Assembly: GCA_008508345.1 (NCBI GenBank)
Contig: QNGE01001318.1
Coordinates: 12,052 to 76,051, forward strand
Direction: 5' to 3'
Source: Paragonimus westermani
Lineage: Eukaryota; Platyhelminthes; Trematoda; Plagiorchiida; Troglotrematidae
Length of the DNA stretch: 64,000 nt
The notes below the pieces were generated by a model, which saw only the letters and a program-made list of their open reading frames with translations, had not been told where the DNA came from and searched no databases. Positions 25,877-36,580 of this stretch are shown in pieces. Position 1 is the stretch's first letter, and every line of letters begins with the position of its first letter. A program made the position numbers and the translations under genes.

Positions 25877-25936
25877 TAGTTGATGTGACTTCCTCCACAA
25901 TTAAGCGTTGTCAGTTGGAACCTTGGTTCGATTCCC
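25877..25936 (+). repeat. tRNA-like B box, probable SINE head remnant
   Basis: A perfect B-box match GGTTCGATTCC lies at 25925-25935, with a weak A-box-like TAGTTGATGTG about 48 bases upstream. No cloverleaf with paired acceptor ends can be drawn, so this is not a functional tRNA gene. A SINE head or tRNA pseudogene is most likely. Confidence 0.4.
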
Positions 25937-28247
25937 ACCAGTTTATTAAGACAGATGGAGGTCTTATTTTGCAATATGCATCTCCACTGCACATCCTTGT
26001 AAGTCGTAACGCAAGAAATGTGAAAAACAACTGGTCTCAAACAGGATGCTAAGACTGGACTCTAAAGAATGTGGAACTCGCGAAGTGCAAACAGTCTTCT
26101 AGCTGAGAACCTTAAGCTATCTTTTTAAATCCAGTGGAGCTAACAGTGAGTAATACTCGAATGTTTATGAACCTTTTCTCAGACGAAGAATAGAAGTTGT
26201 TTGTTCTTGCAGTATTTGCAAGTTTTGTACCATAATTTATATTTCCTTATTCTACTCGAATAACAACTGAACGAGGTCGGACTCGCGCTTAGGTCCAAAA
26301 GTTCACTTATAGGAGGTGTTACTACTGATTATTGTTTTATTCTCCCTGACCTAACTGTCCTAGGTTTATACAGAGTTGATCAGTATGCCATCATGAATAC
26401 ATTCACAAGTAATATCTTACCAATATACCGAGTTCACTATTCGGTGGGGTATACAATTGTGCACAGACGTAGAGGACCAGAGGTTGACAGAACGAAGCAA
26501 CATCTTCGGCAAATGGTGGAGACTAGTTCAAAAGTTCATGTCAAAAGCACTTCCACAGAATCCACAAACCAGTGTCAGTGGTTTCGACTGGACAGATGAA
26601 CATAACGGGTGATCGATTAACAGAGGTAATATAAAAAAATGTTCACAAGACTTCCGATTGCATAAGCTGTAAGATAAGTTTGTAAGGATGCTAACACTCC
26701 GTTTATTACCTGTTCGTCTAAAGGACCACCTATTTCTAGAGTGTGCCAATTTTTGAATGTACAGAAGAAAATGGAAGGGTAATCCACAAAGTTTTGGTGG
26801 GTAGATCGTGCAAGATCTAAAAATTACAGTGACTAAATTCCCAACTAGGTCATAGATAACTCGACCGCCAGCGACTCACATGATGAAGGTGCTTTGGAGA
26901 GCGTCAAGGTAATCAGGCGATGAGTTGAAACAGCTTTTGATATCAGAGGTTCGGTCCTCATTAAGGACTGCCGGGCATATATTTTTTTACCGTAGGTGGA
27001 TTTTAGATAATAGAAGGGTCGTTCGGAGCCACGTGGAAATTTACTCACCGGCACTAACGCAGGCTAACACGGCAGATGGCAGATGATCCCGGCGAAAAAA
27101 TGGAAGGTCGATCCATTGGCTCTCAAAACCGGACAGAATCCTATGAATAAAATAACTGGCGTATACTGCTGTATTCCCACAGCCACAGTAACGTTAATAG
27201 ACGGCTAGTATTAAAATGCCACGGGACAGTGGTGGAATTCCGTGCCGCCCACTTGGTTGCGGTTGAGTCACACAAACAAACAATTTGATTTCCAGTGTGC
27301 AAGCTTTAACAGTTAAGTAGGAGTCATAATGAAACTGTAACGTTTCGGAGCTCAGTAAGACGTGGACGTTGGAACGACTCAAACAGTGAATTTGAAAGGG
27401 TTAAAGTCGTATTGTTCAAACGGTATCGCAATGTATCGCCGTTGAAAATTGCACAGCTTGTGCAGCGCCGGTCCGAAACCAGGTGGAGTCTTCATCATGA
27501 TCTCTAAAGGCAGTCTCCTGTCTAATATTTATATATTCTTTAGATGTCCACTTTCGAGAGTTCGTATGTTAATCTCATGCTTTCCAACGCGTTTGTTGTA
27601 CGCCTCACAGCTTTTCTCCCAAACATCAATAACTTTGAGGTTAATCGTTTTCAGCCTCCGATTGTTTGCACTCACGCTGCTTTCATGAACTGACTCAGTC
27701 CATTCCTGACCATCTGTCTACTGCCCGAATGTAGATGGTGATAGCAGATTACTCTCTTGAGTGATTCAGCGCTAAGCACGTGAGTGATGCAGAATGTGAT
27801 TACTGATCACCCACTTGATTGGGCCCTTTTTGCTATATGCACAATAATAAATATTTAAAAAATAAAGTATTCTAAAGCCATATCATTCACGTAGGGCAGA
27901 GGGATGCTTCACAAAAATGCTCTCGTGTAGAGGAGGTGGGTCAGAGATCTACGTAACGCTGGCTCAGGGCAATAAAAAGACATTGTATTGCAGGAGGACC
28001 AAAAGGATGTCAATAGAAAAGATGGTTATGACCTCCCGAATGCAAAGTAACCAATATTAGATCAGTGCAGTTGATTTTTATCGGTGGCTAGATGCATGGA
28101 ACGCTCACAGCACCAAGTGCTGAATGAATTGACCCACGACTTCGCTAGAAAAGAAACCCTTGAACCACTTCATCGAATTGACAAGTTCAATTTCATTTCT
28201 GTCGTCGTCTTCAACTGTCCCCAGTTTGTCGGAATCAGTAATCTGAG

Positions 28248-28298
28248 CCTAGTTTAACCTAGTTTAACTACTTGTTAGTAATACCTAGTTTAACCGTC
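28248..28298 (+). repeat. Short repeat of CCTAGTTTAA
   Basis: Two adjacent copies of CCTAGTTTAA at 28248-28267 and a third at 28284-28293, separated by a spacer. Probably local slippage. Confidence 0.6.
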
Positions 28299-31200
28299 CA
28301 TTTTCTTCTGCCCACACATTCTAAATCTACGGCTTGCAACCTTCGAATTATTTCATCGATACCTACCACCGTTGCATCAACTACAAAATTTTGACCAGTT
28401 CATCTGGTCTAACGGGCTATTCTAAGATAGGAGCGAAACGCTACTAACGAATACAAATAACGAGTTTGTACAAGTTGCTATGAAAGCACGAGTTCCTTAT
28501 CGGTCTCACCTACAGTTCAGTGAGTACATACAGCTTGAAATGTAAACAGCAGTTTGCGGAAAGTTGTACAGAAACCGACTTCGGTAGGTTGGACTAGTTT
28601 GATAGTCAAATCCAAATACGAACGCCTGGCGCATACAAACAGTTATACAGCAAAAACAGCTGAATTCTAGATGAACAGGAGCCTATGACCCGGCTATACA
28701 TTAGGGAGTTGGGTGCCACCAGGAAGTATTTAGATTGCCTTGGTGTATGTCGTGTTAAATTCTTAGTCTGCAGAGGTGGCCAGTTTTCGCTGGCTACCTT
28801 CGCAAAGGTTCCAGCCTCGTTCGGACTGCAGTGCCTGGTGTGTCTAACCAGAACGAACCCAGTCACGGTACACTGTCGTTTTGGGTGTGAATATCGTGAT
28901 CCATTACAAACAGAGTTTAGTGCGCCTGTAGGCATAACCAGTATTAACTGGCGTGGTAATAAGTCCTACACAAGAAGCTGCGATTTTTTCGTTATGAGTT
29001 ATCTTCGTATGCGTTTGGATAACGACTGAACGCTTGTGAGTTCAACTCAGACCCACCCGATGGACTCAAGCATGCATGGAACCGGTGGCACATCAGTGCA
29101 CAACAGGAATAGTTTGCTCCTCAAAATTACTGTGTACTCATTTATTCAGGGAACAGTAAATCAACTGAAATTGTGTTCCCTTGGCTACATCGGAGTATGT
29201 TTCACTAAATAAACCGGCCATGAATTGTGCAGATTCTATGGAAGTTTTGCGACAGATGCGTAGGAATACAGCTTATTTTCACCATGTTCGTTCCTTCCCT
29301 AATTTACGACTGCTTTTTAGCCGGTCGGTAATTGTGTGGCATACTACACAATTACCCACAATCCCACAAAATCCAATATTACGGAATCTTGGTGCACATT
29401 GAAGTATGTCAGAAGCTTCGCCCAAACTGTTCATGAATCACCCTAGTGCGACTCGCATTTGATTGTGCCTATTTGTATTCGGGTGAACTTTGGAGGATAG
29501 ACCCTTCCTTAATAGGTGTGAGTCACTGGCATTGCTCCTTCGTTTTAGGCGGATCAGATAGTAAATCAGCGGTTGGCAAAATGCTCGATTGTCATGTCAG
29601 AAGGAGCCAGAAGTTTGAATTTTGTGTCTGCCATAACCGAACGTCAGTTTGCTCCTGATGATCGAATAACTGCTGTTGCGGGTGCTTCATTAGTTGCCCT
29701 GTTAACAGACGCAATTCGTTTGACAGATGCATGACCGTCTACCAAGCCATTCACTCTAGTTAGTCGGCGCACGCACGCTGACCTAAGCGTCCGCAGTCAG
29801 ATAGACGGACAGTCAACTGACCTAACAGCATGGCGAGACAAAACAGTCCGACTAAAATGAAGTGAAGTTTAGAAAATGTGTGGCCGTATCGTTTCGCGCA
29901 ACATCCCACCACTACCGGCTCTAGGTCAGTCCTGTCTTCGACTCTGCAAAATCTCGATTCATTTGGACTGGTCACGGCCAGCATATGCTAAATTCAGTTC
30001 ACTGTCAGGTCAACACAAGAAGGTTAGAATGAAATGAGGTATTAAATTGGTCAAAATCGAAATAACGATAATCATAACATTTTTCGGGACAAAGGTTAGA
30101 TTCACTTCCTGAGACCGAAACTAACTTCCTGTGCAGGTCTGTGTGGGGATTGGGATATTGGTCAGTCGAAGTCAGGTATCCTATGTGCACTGTTTAATTT
30201 TAGTCCAACAACGTTCAACAGAATGAAGGTAGTTAACAGTCATCTCGTTTAAGACCGTGGGTATCAATCAGAGTAATCAACAGAGGGCCTGTGATTAGTC
30301 GAAGCCTCTTTGAGGTCACGAAAAAGTCGATATTTAAACACATAATCTAGTGGGTAAAATGATGCGAATGTGACGATTCGAAACTTTGAAGTAACAAATG
30401 ACCACTATCACTATATTATCAGGCATCTTTGCTAGAGTATCACAACTGAAGAAGTCAGTGGTCCGCAATAACAGACTTACATAGAATCCGAGGTAGAGAA
30501 TGTACAGGAAGAAATGCACGCTTGCCAGCGGGATGCTCGAATAAGCCACACGTCCACTGCCAACTTAAAGCTCACTTAGTGTGAGCATGTAAACATGTCA
30601 CTGAGTACAGCACTATAAACATTACTAACAAAGCTGATCACATGGGACTCAGCATGTCAATCAGTGATCTCACCTAAGTCAGAGACAACCACTCGACCTC
30701 TCCTGTATACGATGCTACAATTCAATACAACATTGTTGTTCAACTTGCAGCAAAAAGTTCATGAACCATTCATTTTAGTGAGAATACACTTAATAATCAC
30801 CGTCTGAATTCGTTTGCGTCTCATCTCTTTGTTGCACTGGATGCACGATTTCTCTGTTGTTTTTCTAGTTTCCCTTGTACTTACATCTCGAACTGGTAAC
30901 TTTTAAGATGCAGACTACAAGGCATCTGTGTCACACCAACCTACACGTATTGAACACCGATGACATCGACATGTCGTTTTGTCCGGATCGTAATTGTTCT
31001 GCCAATACCCAATCAGATGTATTCACATGTTGTTGCTATTCGTTCAGTGTAGCAAGTGGTTCGAAGTATAATATTGCATTCCGCTGATCACTTTTGCCAG
31101 TTCTATCTGAAGTCAACTTTCTTCCAATTTTTGCTTTCTGGTAAGGTTCCACGGAGAAATTAGAATAGGATGTAAACAGCCTATACTGAGGTGAGATCAC

Positions 31201-31439
31201 ACCCACACTGTTCACTGTTGTACAGTCGGTCGGTTTATGAAGTTCATAAGCAAACGAAGAATGTTAATCGAGTTTTTGCTTTCACCTCGTTAGTATGGAT
31301 GGGCACAGTCCTAATCGAGTTGCCAGTATGCACTGTCTGCTGCCGAAGGGTCTCAAAGTGACGTTTACAATGTCTCCTGCTGCTCATCCTCAAACCGGCT
31401 TCGTCTTTGTTTGAGCTCGGTAGACAGAGACAATCTGAA

Positions 31440-31505
31440 TGGGGGATCGAGTCGGCTACCGTTCACGCTACGAGACAATGTTCTTATCCACCTGGCCACC
31501 AGTTC
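31440..31505 (-). repeat. tRNA-like SINE head, minus strand
   Basis: Read on the minus strand, GGTGGCCAGGTGGATAAG gives a good A box (TGGCCAGGTGG) and GACTCGATCCCCC a fair B box at normal tRNA spacing. The sequence after it on the minus strand (31430 down to about 31300) does not match the hammerhead SINE body, so it may be a different SINE family. No paired acceptor stem is visible. Confidence 0.45.
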
Positions 31506-31781
31506 TATGAGCATCGGTTTTGCATGAATTTCAGTTATGATTTGTTTTCACTTCTTTACTTGACTGCAAGTTGATTTTCTTCCGGGTGAACGACTGCTGA
31601 CAGTCTATTCAGATACATTCACCCGAAGCAGCGACTTTAAATAAACTAACACTCATTGACTTGTTTCACTGTAATTGTCACTTTTACGGTCATAAACAGT
31701 ATGAAACCACTCTTTTCACAAGTGTGTGGTTGCAACACGCCATGTAATCACTGTTATTTACATATCACTTTTACGGTTCAG

Positions 31782-31948
31782 GTGTATTTTACCGGATACG
31801 GGGGCCAAGGAAGCCATTCTTTACATGATTGATTCATGCAGATTCAACGAATCGCTGTGCCGAACTCGTGAATGTATACTGACACAGAATTTGTGCAACG
31901 GTCAACCAGACTGCAAGGACAGTTCGGATGAAGGCGATGACTTTTGCA
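31782..31948 (+). CDS. Exon 8: end of Ig domain plus LDLa repeat 1
   Basis: About 56 residues in phase 2 to phase 1. The first codon pair completes R-C, giving the F-strand cysteine of the Ig domain begun in exon 7. CILPDTGAKEAILYMIDS closes that Ig domain. An LDL-receptor class A repeat follows with six cysteines: C(RFNESL)C(RTRE)C(ILTQNL)C(NGQPD)C(KDSSDEGDDF)C. The acidic D-x-SDE motif that binds calcium in this family is present. NESL is a potential N-glycosylation site. The acceptor is GGTTCAG at 31781; the exon ends TGC-A with donor GTAAGA at 31949. LDLa identity is clear; the link to perlecan domain II is inference. Confidence 0.9.
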
Positions 31949-33387
31949 GTAAGACAGAAATTCAACATTTTTCGTACGACGAATCGTCATTCACTTTAAA
32001 CTGATAATACTGGACTTCGAGGAACCCATTTTAGGTGATTTGCTCAGTAATCCCAAACCCTTGTCGATTTAGAAGTATGTAGGAAAACATCCGTAACAAT
32101 CACAGACCCGCCGATTGTTCAGTGTCATGTACTCACCGACTCAGTTATCATTTACAGCCGATCTTTTGGAATTAGCTGCCGACCCGTAGGGTCAATCCTG
32201 GAGTTTTCGGTTACTTTTAGAGTGGCTGATGCGTTGACAAGTTCTTGTAAGACAGTGTTCGTGTATTCTGTCACCAGAATCATCCAATCATTCTGTTACC
32301 CGGGCTATGTTTGTATGTGTCAGAAGGTTTATCGGCATTTGTTGCCGAACACATTCGACTTTAGATACTGTGACCAGCTGAGGAGCCCAACCAGTGAGAT
32401 CCTTGAGAGTAATTTTCTAATTCACGGGAATATTTCTGTGCTTTTATTGCACTCTCGTGTGTGTACGTAGTTTGGTAAAAGACACGAACGGGACACAAAC
32501 AGATCAACACCACTGAAGCGAAGATAAGCGAGGTCTTACAGTATGGTTGGAAGTAGCATTGAAATTTCACAGTTCTTGGTCACAAATTATCTGTTTTTTG
32601 TATGGTCCACAAGGGCAGCTAACTTCAGCATTGAATTAGGTATAGCCGGTAATAAAGCTTCAGTTTCCCATGGGTTTGGCTAGCTGACAAATACAGTATT
32701 CCAAAAACACTATACACGCCAGAGTGTTAAGCATGAAACTGTGTGCATAGTCTTCTGGATTCATCTGCATGAGATACGGTGAGTGGCTAGATTATATTCA
32801 GAAGTGGGATAGCCGAAATCGTATTACTATTGAATAGCATAGCAAATTTATTGACTGTAACAATAACCAATGGCATTATGGAACGAAACTTTGATTGTTT
32901 TGGACATCTTACCCCTTGAATAGCTCTTTAGGTTCCACGTAATGAGTTATTAATTGAATCCATTTGTGAAGTTTTGAAGTTTCTGAGGTATCTTTGAGGT
33001 GTCGCTACTTGCCCATATGAGGCGTAGAGCTATGCGGTTCCTGACGCGTGTTTGAGTTCAGTGGAAGGGCAGACAATTTGAAAACTAATTTGTATCCACT
33101 TCAGTATATGTTGCCTTTTACTCAGCAATCCTGAAACCCTATGCATACTGAACTTAGTGTCTGTTAAGAAGATGTCGCCTGACAATAGTTCACTCATGCC
33201 CAAGTTTTTTGTAGTCACCAATTTAAGTTTTAAACCTCCAAGTTGGTAGCCACGTGTGTTGATTAGGATCATATGGCAAGGTTGTGCACGCACTGATGGA
33301 CAGGCTAGGAAAACTGTGTACTTAAACGAGTTGTTCAAACATCAGTAGTCCTTTGCATTGTCAATTTTCTGTCCATCTATTCTACAG
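31949..33387 (+). other. Intron 8, about 1.4 kb
   Basis: The donor is GTAAGA and the acceptor ends TCTACAG at 33387. A minus-strand open frame at 33030-33338 has no recognised domain. No repeat is identified. Confidence 0.6.
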
Positions 33388-33616
33388 ACGCCGGTCTTAC
33401 TTTCAGTCCAACAAGGGTTGTTGTACGTCCACTGGAAGCATTCACATTGCAATGCAGAGCTCAAAGACTTGGGTACCGGCCACAAGCTCGGTTGGTGAAC
33501 ACTCGAGTAGATGTGGAGAACGATCCAAGATTCACGGTTGAACGACCCACTCAAGATGTGCTGATTATTCGGGCACCTAGAGGACTGAGTTTGAATGAGA
33601 ATAATACGCAAATCGA
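33388..33616 (+). CDS. Exon 9: first part of an Ig domain (module 2)
   Basis: About 76 residues in phase 1 to phase 2, with no ATG in the open stretch. AGLTFSPTRVVVRPLEAF leads into TLQCRAQ, the first Ig cysteine. RFTVERPTQDVLIIRAPRGL parallels exon 7's RFQLIRPDPQRLIISAPFGL. The end NNTQIE carries a sequon and joins to a cysteine in exon 10 (IEC). No C-strand tryptophan is present, as in exon 7. The acceptor is CTACAG at 33387 and the donor GTGAGT at 33617. The leading A of exon 8 plus AC gives Asn, so the frame is continuous. Same exon layout as module 1, so the pair arose by duplication (inference from phases and motif order). Confidence 0.85.
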
Positions 33617-33847
33617 GTGAGTTTGACCAGAACAAAAAACCTGGATCTCGTTTGATGACTGGTTAACTGGCATTACCCGTAGATTGTATATTTGACTCAA
33701 ATTAGCTTCAAGGGCTATATTGCATTCACCATTTTAAGTAGATTTGCTTGGTTTAGTCAGATTCTGTCCTGACCACTGAAAAGCTAAGTAAAAGATTACA
33801 ATTTGGGAAACATCGATAAGCGACGAAACACTATTTTGCACGCAGAT

Positions 33848-34370
33848 AAACCAGGAATGAGGCAAAGAGTAAAACAATGTCTAATGAATCCGGTTAAACA
33901 GACATTCAACGCAGGGCAATTTTATGCATTAACTCGAACCCAGAAACTGTCTGTTCCTTCACTCAAAGGGGATTAACTTGTCAGTGCCATCTCACACTGT
34001 ATCTACCAATTTGCATGTAACTGCAAAGAAAGTTACATAAGCAGAACCGAGAAGTATTTGATCTCCAGAGTGAGGAAACTTTCGCCCAAATGGGTGCACA
34101 ACGCCGTATTACCGAAAATCAGCAGTCTTTGAAACACGCAAGCAGCCAGTGTCCGCAGACACATGACACGTCCTGACCACTGGTCACGCCGTCGACCCGG
34201 CTTGTGCATTCACAATCTTATTACGTCATCCCAGTCTATAATTGCTGCGGTTTGCTGAAGCTGTCGCAATCGGTCGACAGAAGCCCGCCGTGTTTTCGGA
34301 AACATTTGTTCGTAAGCTTGACCTTGCCGTGGACTTTGTGGCCTTTCCTAACCCACCGATCGAGTGTTCA
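33848..34370 (+). mobile_element. PLE relic A: RT tail and GIY-YIG remnant, broken
   Basis: Translating around 33850-34140 gives, with one in-frame stop, PGMRQRVKQCLMNPVKQTFN and then CIYQFACNCKESYISRT. These line up with LAKTITRRLTSAVNRTFY and CVYSFTCSCYVGRTTRRL in the better copy at 35387-36080. Thus it is the end of a Penelope-like reverse transcriptase joined to its GIY-YIG endonuclease. Stops and frameshifts show it is dead. The 3' part near 34309 (KHLFVSLTLPW) corresponds to sequence after the stop of the other copy. Same family as that copy (family 1). Confidence 0.7.
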
Positions 34371-34579
34371 TCCCACCCATCCCCTAAATGTTCCATATAA
34401 AAAAGTTTTTGTAAAATTGATACTGAAGTGTCAGTACGAAATGCTTTTATCTACAACTTTTCACTCTCTAACGGTTTTCGTTAAACCAGGACTAGTCATT
34501 TACGAGTATGTACATATCATAGTTATCTCTGGGTTTCAGGGAATTTTTCCGATTGAATAAGCATCCTGCTGGAAATCAC

Positions 34580-34740
34580 AACTAACTATTCTTTGAGGTT
34601 TTAACCAAAAATATCTCTGCAAGCATATGCGCATTCCTTCTTTTCTTTCCACTCATAGGAAAGAAAGCGTTTCTGGGTGCACAGGGTTGGGTTATACATT
34701 CGGATCCCAATAGCCTCAGCTGCAGGCAGAATCCTACTCC
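34580..34740 (-). mobile_element. PLE family 1, minus copy, 3' piece
   Basis: On the minus strand this encodes AIGIRMYNPTLCTQKRF, matching AIGIRMYNPPLCL and the following KRF region of the + copy at 35977-36060. It is contiguous in element terms with 35139-35323: the two pieces were split by the insert at 34741-35138, which is bounded by the duplicated AATCCTACTCC. Confidence 0.75.
34730..34740 (+). repeat. 11-base target-site duplication, left
   Basis: AATCCTACTCC here and at 35139-35149 bracket the inserted PLE family 2 fragment. In the uninterrupted + copy the same site occurs once (reverse complement at 35977-35987). Confidence 0.75.
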
Positions 34741-35138
34741 AGTTTTCTTCCTTTCTCCGGAGCTCTGCGGTGCTGCAGTGTGTTTCAGCCAATCGGACTT
34801 CATCCCAAAGACTCCAGGGAATAACCAATCGGACATCAAGTCAAAGATCAATTGCGACAAACTCAACCAATGGTGGTTCAGGCCAAGCACGACAGAAAGC
34901 GACCAACCAGAATTCAGACCAGTAGGTCAACCCACTCTGCCATATAAGAGCAGGCATCGATCCAACTCCACCAGACGCCACATTCAAAACTATACGCCGA
35001 AACACTCACGCACTGATGATGACACCTCGCTTGGTGATGAAACGTTTGCAACCTAAATGCCAAGCTCGGCGAACATATCAATACCAAAAACCATCAACCC
35101 GAGCTACGAACAACACCACCACTGTTCCCAACCATCAT
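34741..35138 (+). mobile_element. PLE family 2 terminal fragment nested in family 1
   Basis: From about 34858 on, this matches the right arm of the 42-43 kb element (43055-43337): CCAATGGTGG, GCGACCAACCAGAAT, TATAAGAGCAGGCATCGAT, then the block from CACTGATGATG through GCAACCTAAATGCCAAGC to CCCAACCATCA. It has no coding part that I can frame reliably. It is bounded by an 11-base direct repeat and interrupts a minus-strand family 1 copy, so it inserted later. It carries the hammerhead-like CTGATGA/GAAAC motif at 35013-35043. Confidence 0.75.
35013..35043 (+). ncRNA. Hammerhead-like motif in PLE terminus (uncertain)
   Basis: CTGATGA (35013-35019) and GAAAC (35039-35043) flank a short stem CACC/GGTG. 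This resembles a hammerhead ribozyme core, a feature known in terminal repeats of Penelope-like elements. An extra base follows CTGATGA and I cannot draw convincing stems I and III, so it may be decayed or only a resemblance. Confidence 0.3.
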
Positions 35139-35149
35139 AATCCTACTCC
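35139..35149 (+). repeat. 11-base target-site duplication, right
   Basis: Second copy of AATCCTACTCC, immediately after the nested insert. Confidence 0.75.
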
Positions 35150-35323
35150 TCACCGCTCTCGACCGGATGGTCTTAACTCGGTAGTTTGGACGAAATGCGT
35201 CCTTTACATAGACAGTGTGATCTGAATCCACCAGGTGTGGTAGCATGGTGCTGCGGACAGGCTTCGTTATACCTCTGTTGAACCAAGCTGGATGGTGTTC
35301 CCGGATCCTTTTCGATAAGCGTC
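35139..35323 (-). mobile_element. PLE family 1, minus copy, 5' piece (inverted arm)
   Basis: This 185-base segment is the reverse complement of 35803-35987 with only scattered differences. Together with 34580-34740 it forms the inverted arm facing the + copy. The first 11 bases are the right target duplication. The spacing between arm and + copy is 479 bases. Confidence 0.85.
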
Positions 35324-35386
35324 AGCAGGTGATACATAGAAAGGATACTTAGATTAATCAGTATATTCATTTCAATAGTTTCGTAC

Positions 35387-36080
35387 CACTTGTCTCGAAA
35401 AAAATCTGATCAACTGTATGACGGGAAGAGCCTTAAGGATTTGCACGGAGGACACAATTGCACAAGAATTAGCATTCATACGCACAATATTTATACAGAA
35501 TGGCTACCCGGAAAGGTTAACAGATAGAGCCTTGCAACATCGGAGTGTAAGAGACCAGCCGTACTCTGTAGAAAAGAAAGCTGTGCATATCGGGTTACCA
35601 TTCAAAGGTGATACTTTAGCCAAAACCATTACACGTAGGCTCACAAGCGCAGTCAACAGAACATTCTACGCCGCTAAATTACGAGTCCACTTTACGTCCA
35701 GTCCGGTTTTGTGCCCACGCCTAAAAGATAAAGTGCCTAATTCTGCAGCCGCACTTTGTGTATACTCATTCACTTGTTCTTGTTATGTTGGCCGCACGAC
35801 TAGACGCTTATCGAAACGGATCCGGGAACACCATCCAGCTTGGCTCAACAGTGGTATAACGAAGCCTGTCTGCAGCACCATACTATCACACCTGGTGGAT
35901 TCAAATCACACTGTCTATGTAAAGGACGCATTTCGTCCAAACTACCGAGTTAAGACCATCCGGTCGAGAGCGGTGAGGAGTAGGATTCTGTCTACAGCTA
36001 TTGGGATCCGAATGTATAACCCACCCCTGTGCCTCTAGAAGCGTTTTGTTCAGGCTCTTGATTTGCCCTGGCCAACCCCC
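35387..36080 (+). pseudogene. Penelope-like element: RT C-terminus and GIY-YIG nuclease (family 1)
   Basis: An uninterrupted frame runs to a stop at 36036-36038. It enters with TTCLEKNLIN and RALRICTED, then FIQNGYPERL, typical of the end of a Penelope-type reverse transcriptase. The GIY-YIG domain follows: CVYSFTC is the first half and YVGRTTRRLSKRIREH carries the second motif with the catalytic-type Arg and the Glu-His. The frame is open upstream of its first ATG at 35418, so the translated start is artificial. The catalytic palm of the RT is absent. The element is 5'-truncated at a junction with its own inverted 3' arm. GIY-YIG fused to RT is diagnostic of Penelope-like retroelements. Confidence 0.88.
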
Positions 36081-36416
36081 CACCCGGTTAACCTGTTAAG
36101 ACGTATTGTTCAAGTGGGTACTTGATTGCAGTGTGACATTGAACTGATCGAACTCATTAACCACACGTCCCCCGTTTACTCCCCTAACGGTTCTCCCGTG
36201 AAATGTGTGTTATAGATGTGATGTATTTAGCATGATGATGAATCAATGAAAACGAGCTTGTTCGTTTCACATTATTTTTCATGAAGACGTTGGGAATTTT
36301 TATGAGATTATAGGGAAGAAGACAACAAAAAACACGAAGAATTCCAGGACCCCAAATGTACACTATAGATATTGAAGAAGCTGACCTAAATGTCAATTTT
36401 TCTCTATTTGGTGTAG

Positions 36417-36580
36417 GTGTTACTTTCCGGAGCGTGGCTCGCGGATTGCGATCATAAATGTGGGGGAGGGTAGATGTCAACCAGGATGGTTTGCGTGTAG
36501 GGATGGGACGTGTATACCACGGACCAACGTGTGCGATGGAGTCCCAACCTGCCCGGACGGATCAGATGAACAACAGTGCA
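36417..36580 (+). CDS. Exon 10: end of Ig domain plus LDLa repeat 2
   Basis: About 55 residues in phase 2 to phase 1. The first codons complete E-C and continue [15 protein letters not shown], closing the Ig domain of exon 9 just as CILPDTGAKEAILYMI does for exon 7. An LDLa repeat follows: C(QPGWFA)C(RDGT)C(IPRTNV)C(DGVPT)C(PDGSDEQQ)C. It carries all six cysteines, the CDG turn and the full calcium motif PDGSDE, so it is the most canonical LDLa here. The acceptor is GGTGTAG at 36416 and the donor GTAAGT at 36581. The exon ends TGC-A, the same base and phase as exon 8. Confidence 0.92.

Larger units (their letters stand above)
25430..31781 (+). other. Intron 7, about 6.4 kb
   Basis: Holds a tRNA-like promoter remnant near 25877-25936 and a minus-strand one near 31440-31505, both listed. 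A short tandem of CCTAGTTTAA lies at 28248-28298. The open frames at 28606-29029 overlap on opposite strands and have no recognised domain. The acceptor is GGTTCAG ending at 31781. Confidence 0.55.
33617..36416 (+). other. Intron 9, about 2.8 kb, PLE cluster
   Basis: Most of this intron consists of Penelope-like element relics (33848-34370, 34580-34740, 34741-35138, 35139-35323, 35387-36080), listed individually. The remainder (36081-36416) is AT-rich and contains an ordinary acceptor, GGTGTAG, ending at 36416. Confidence 0.75.
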
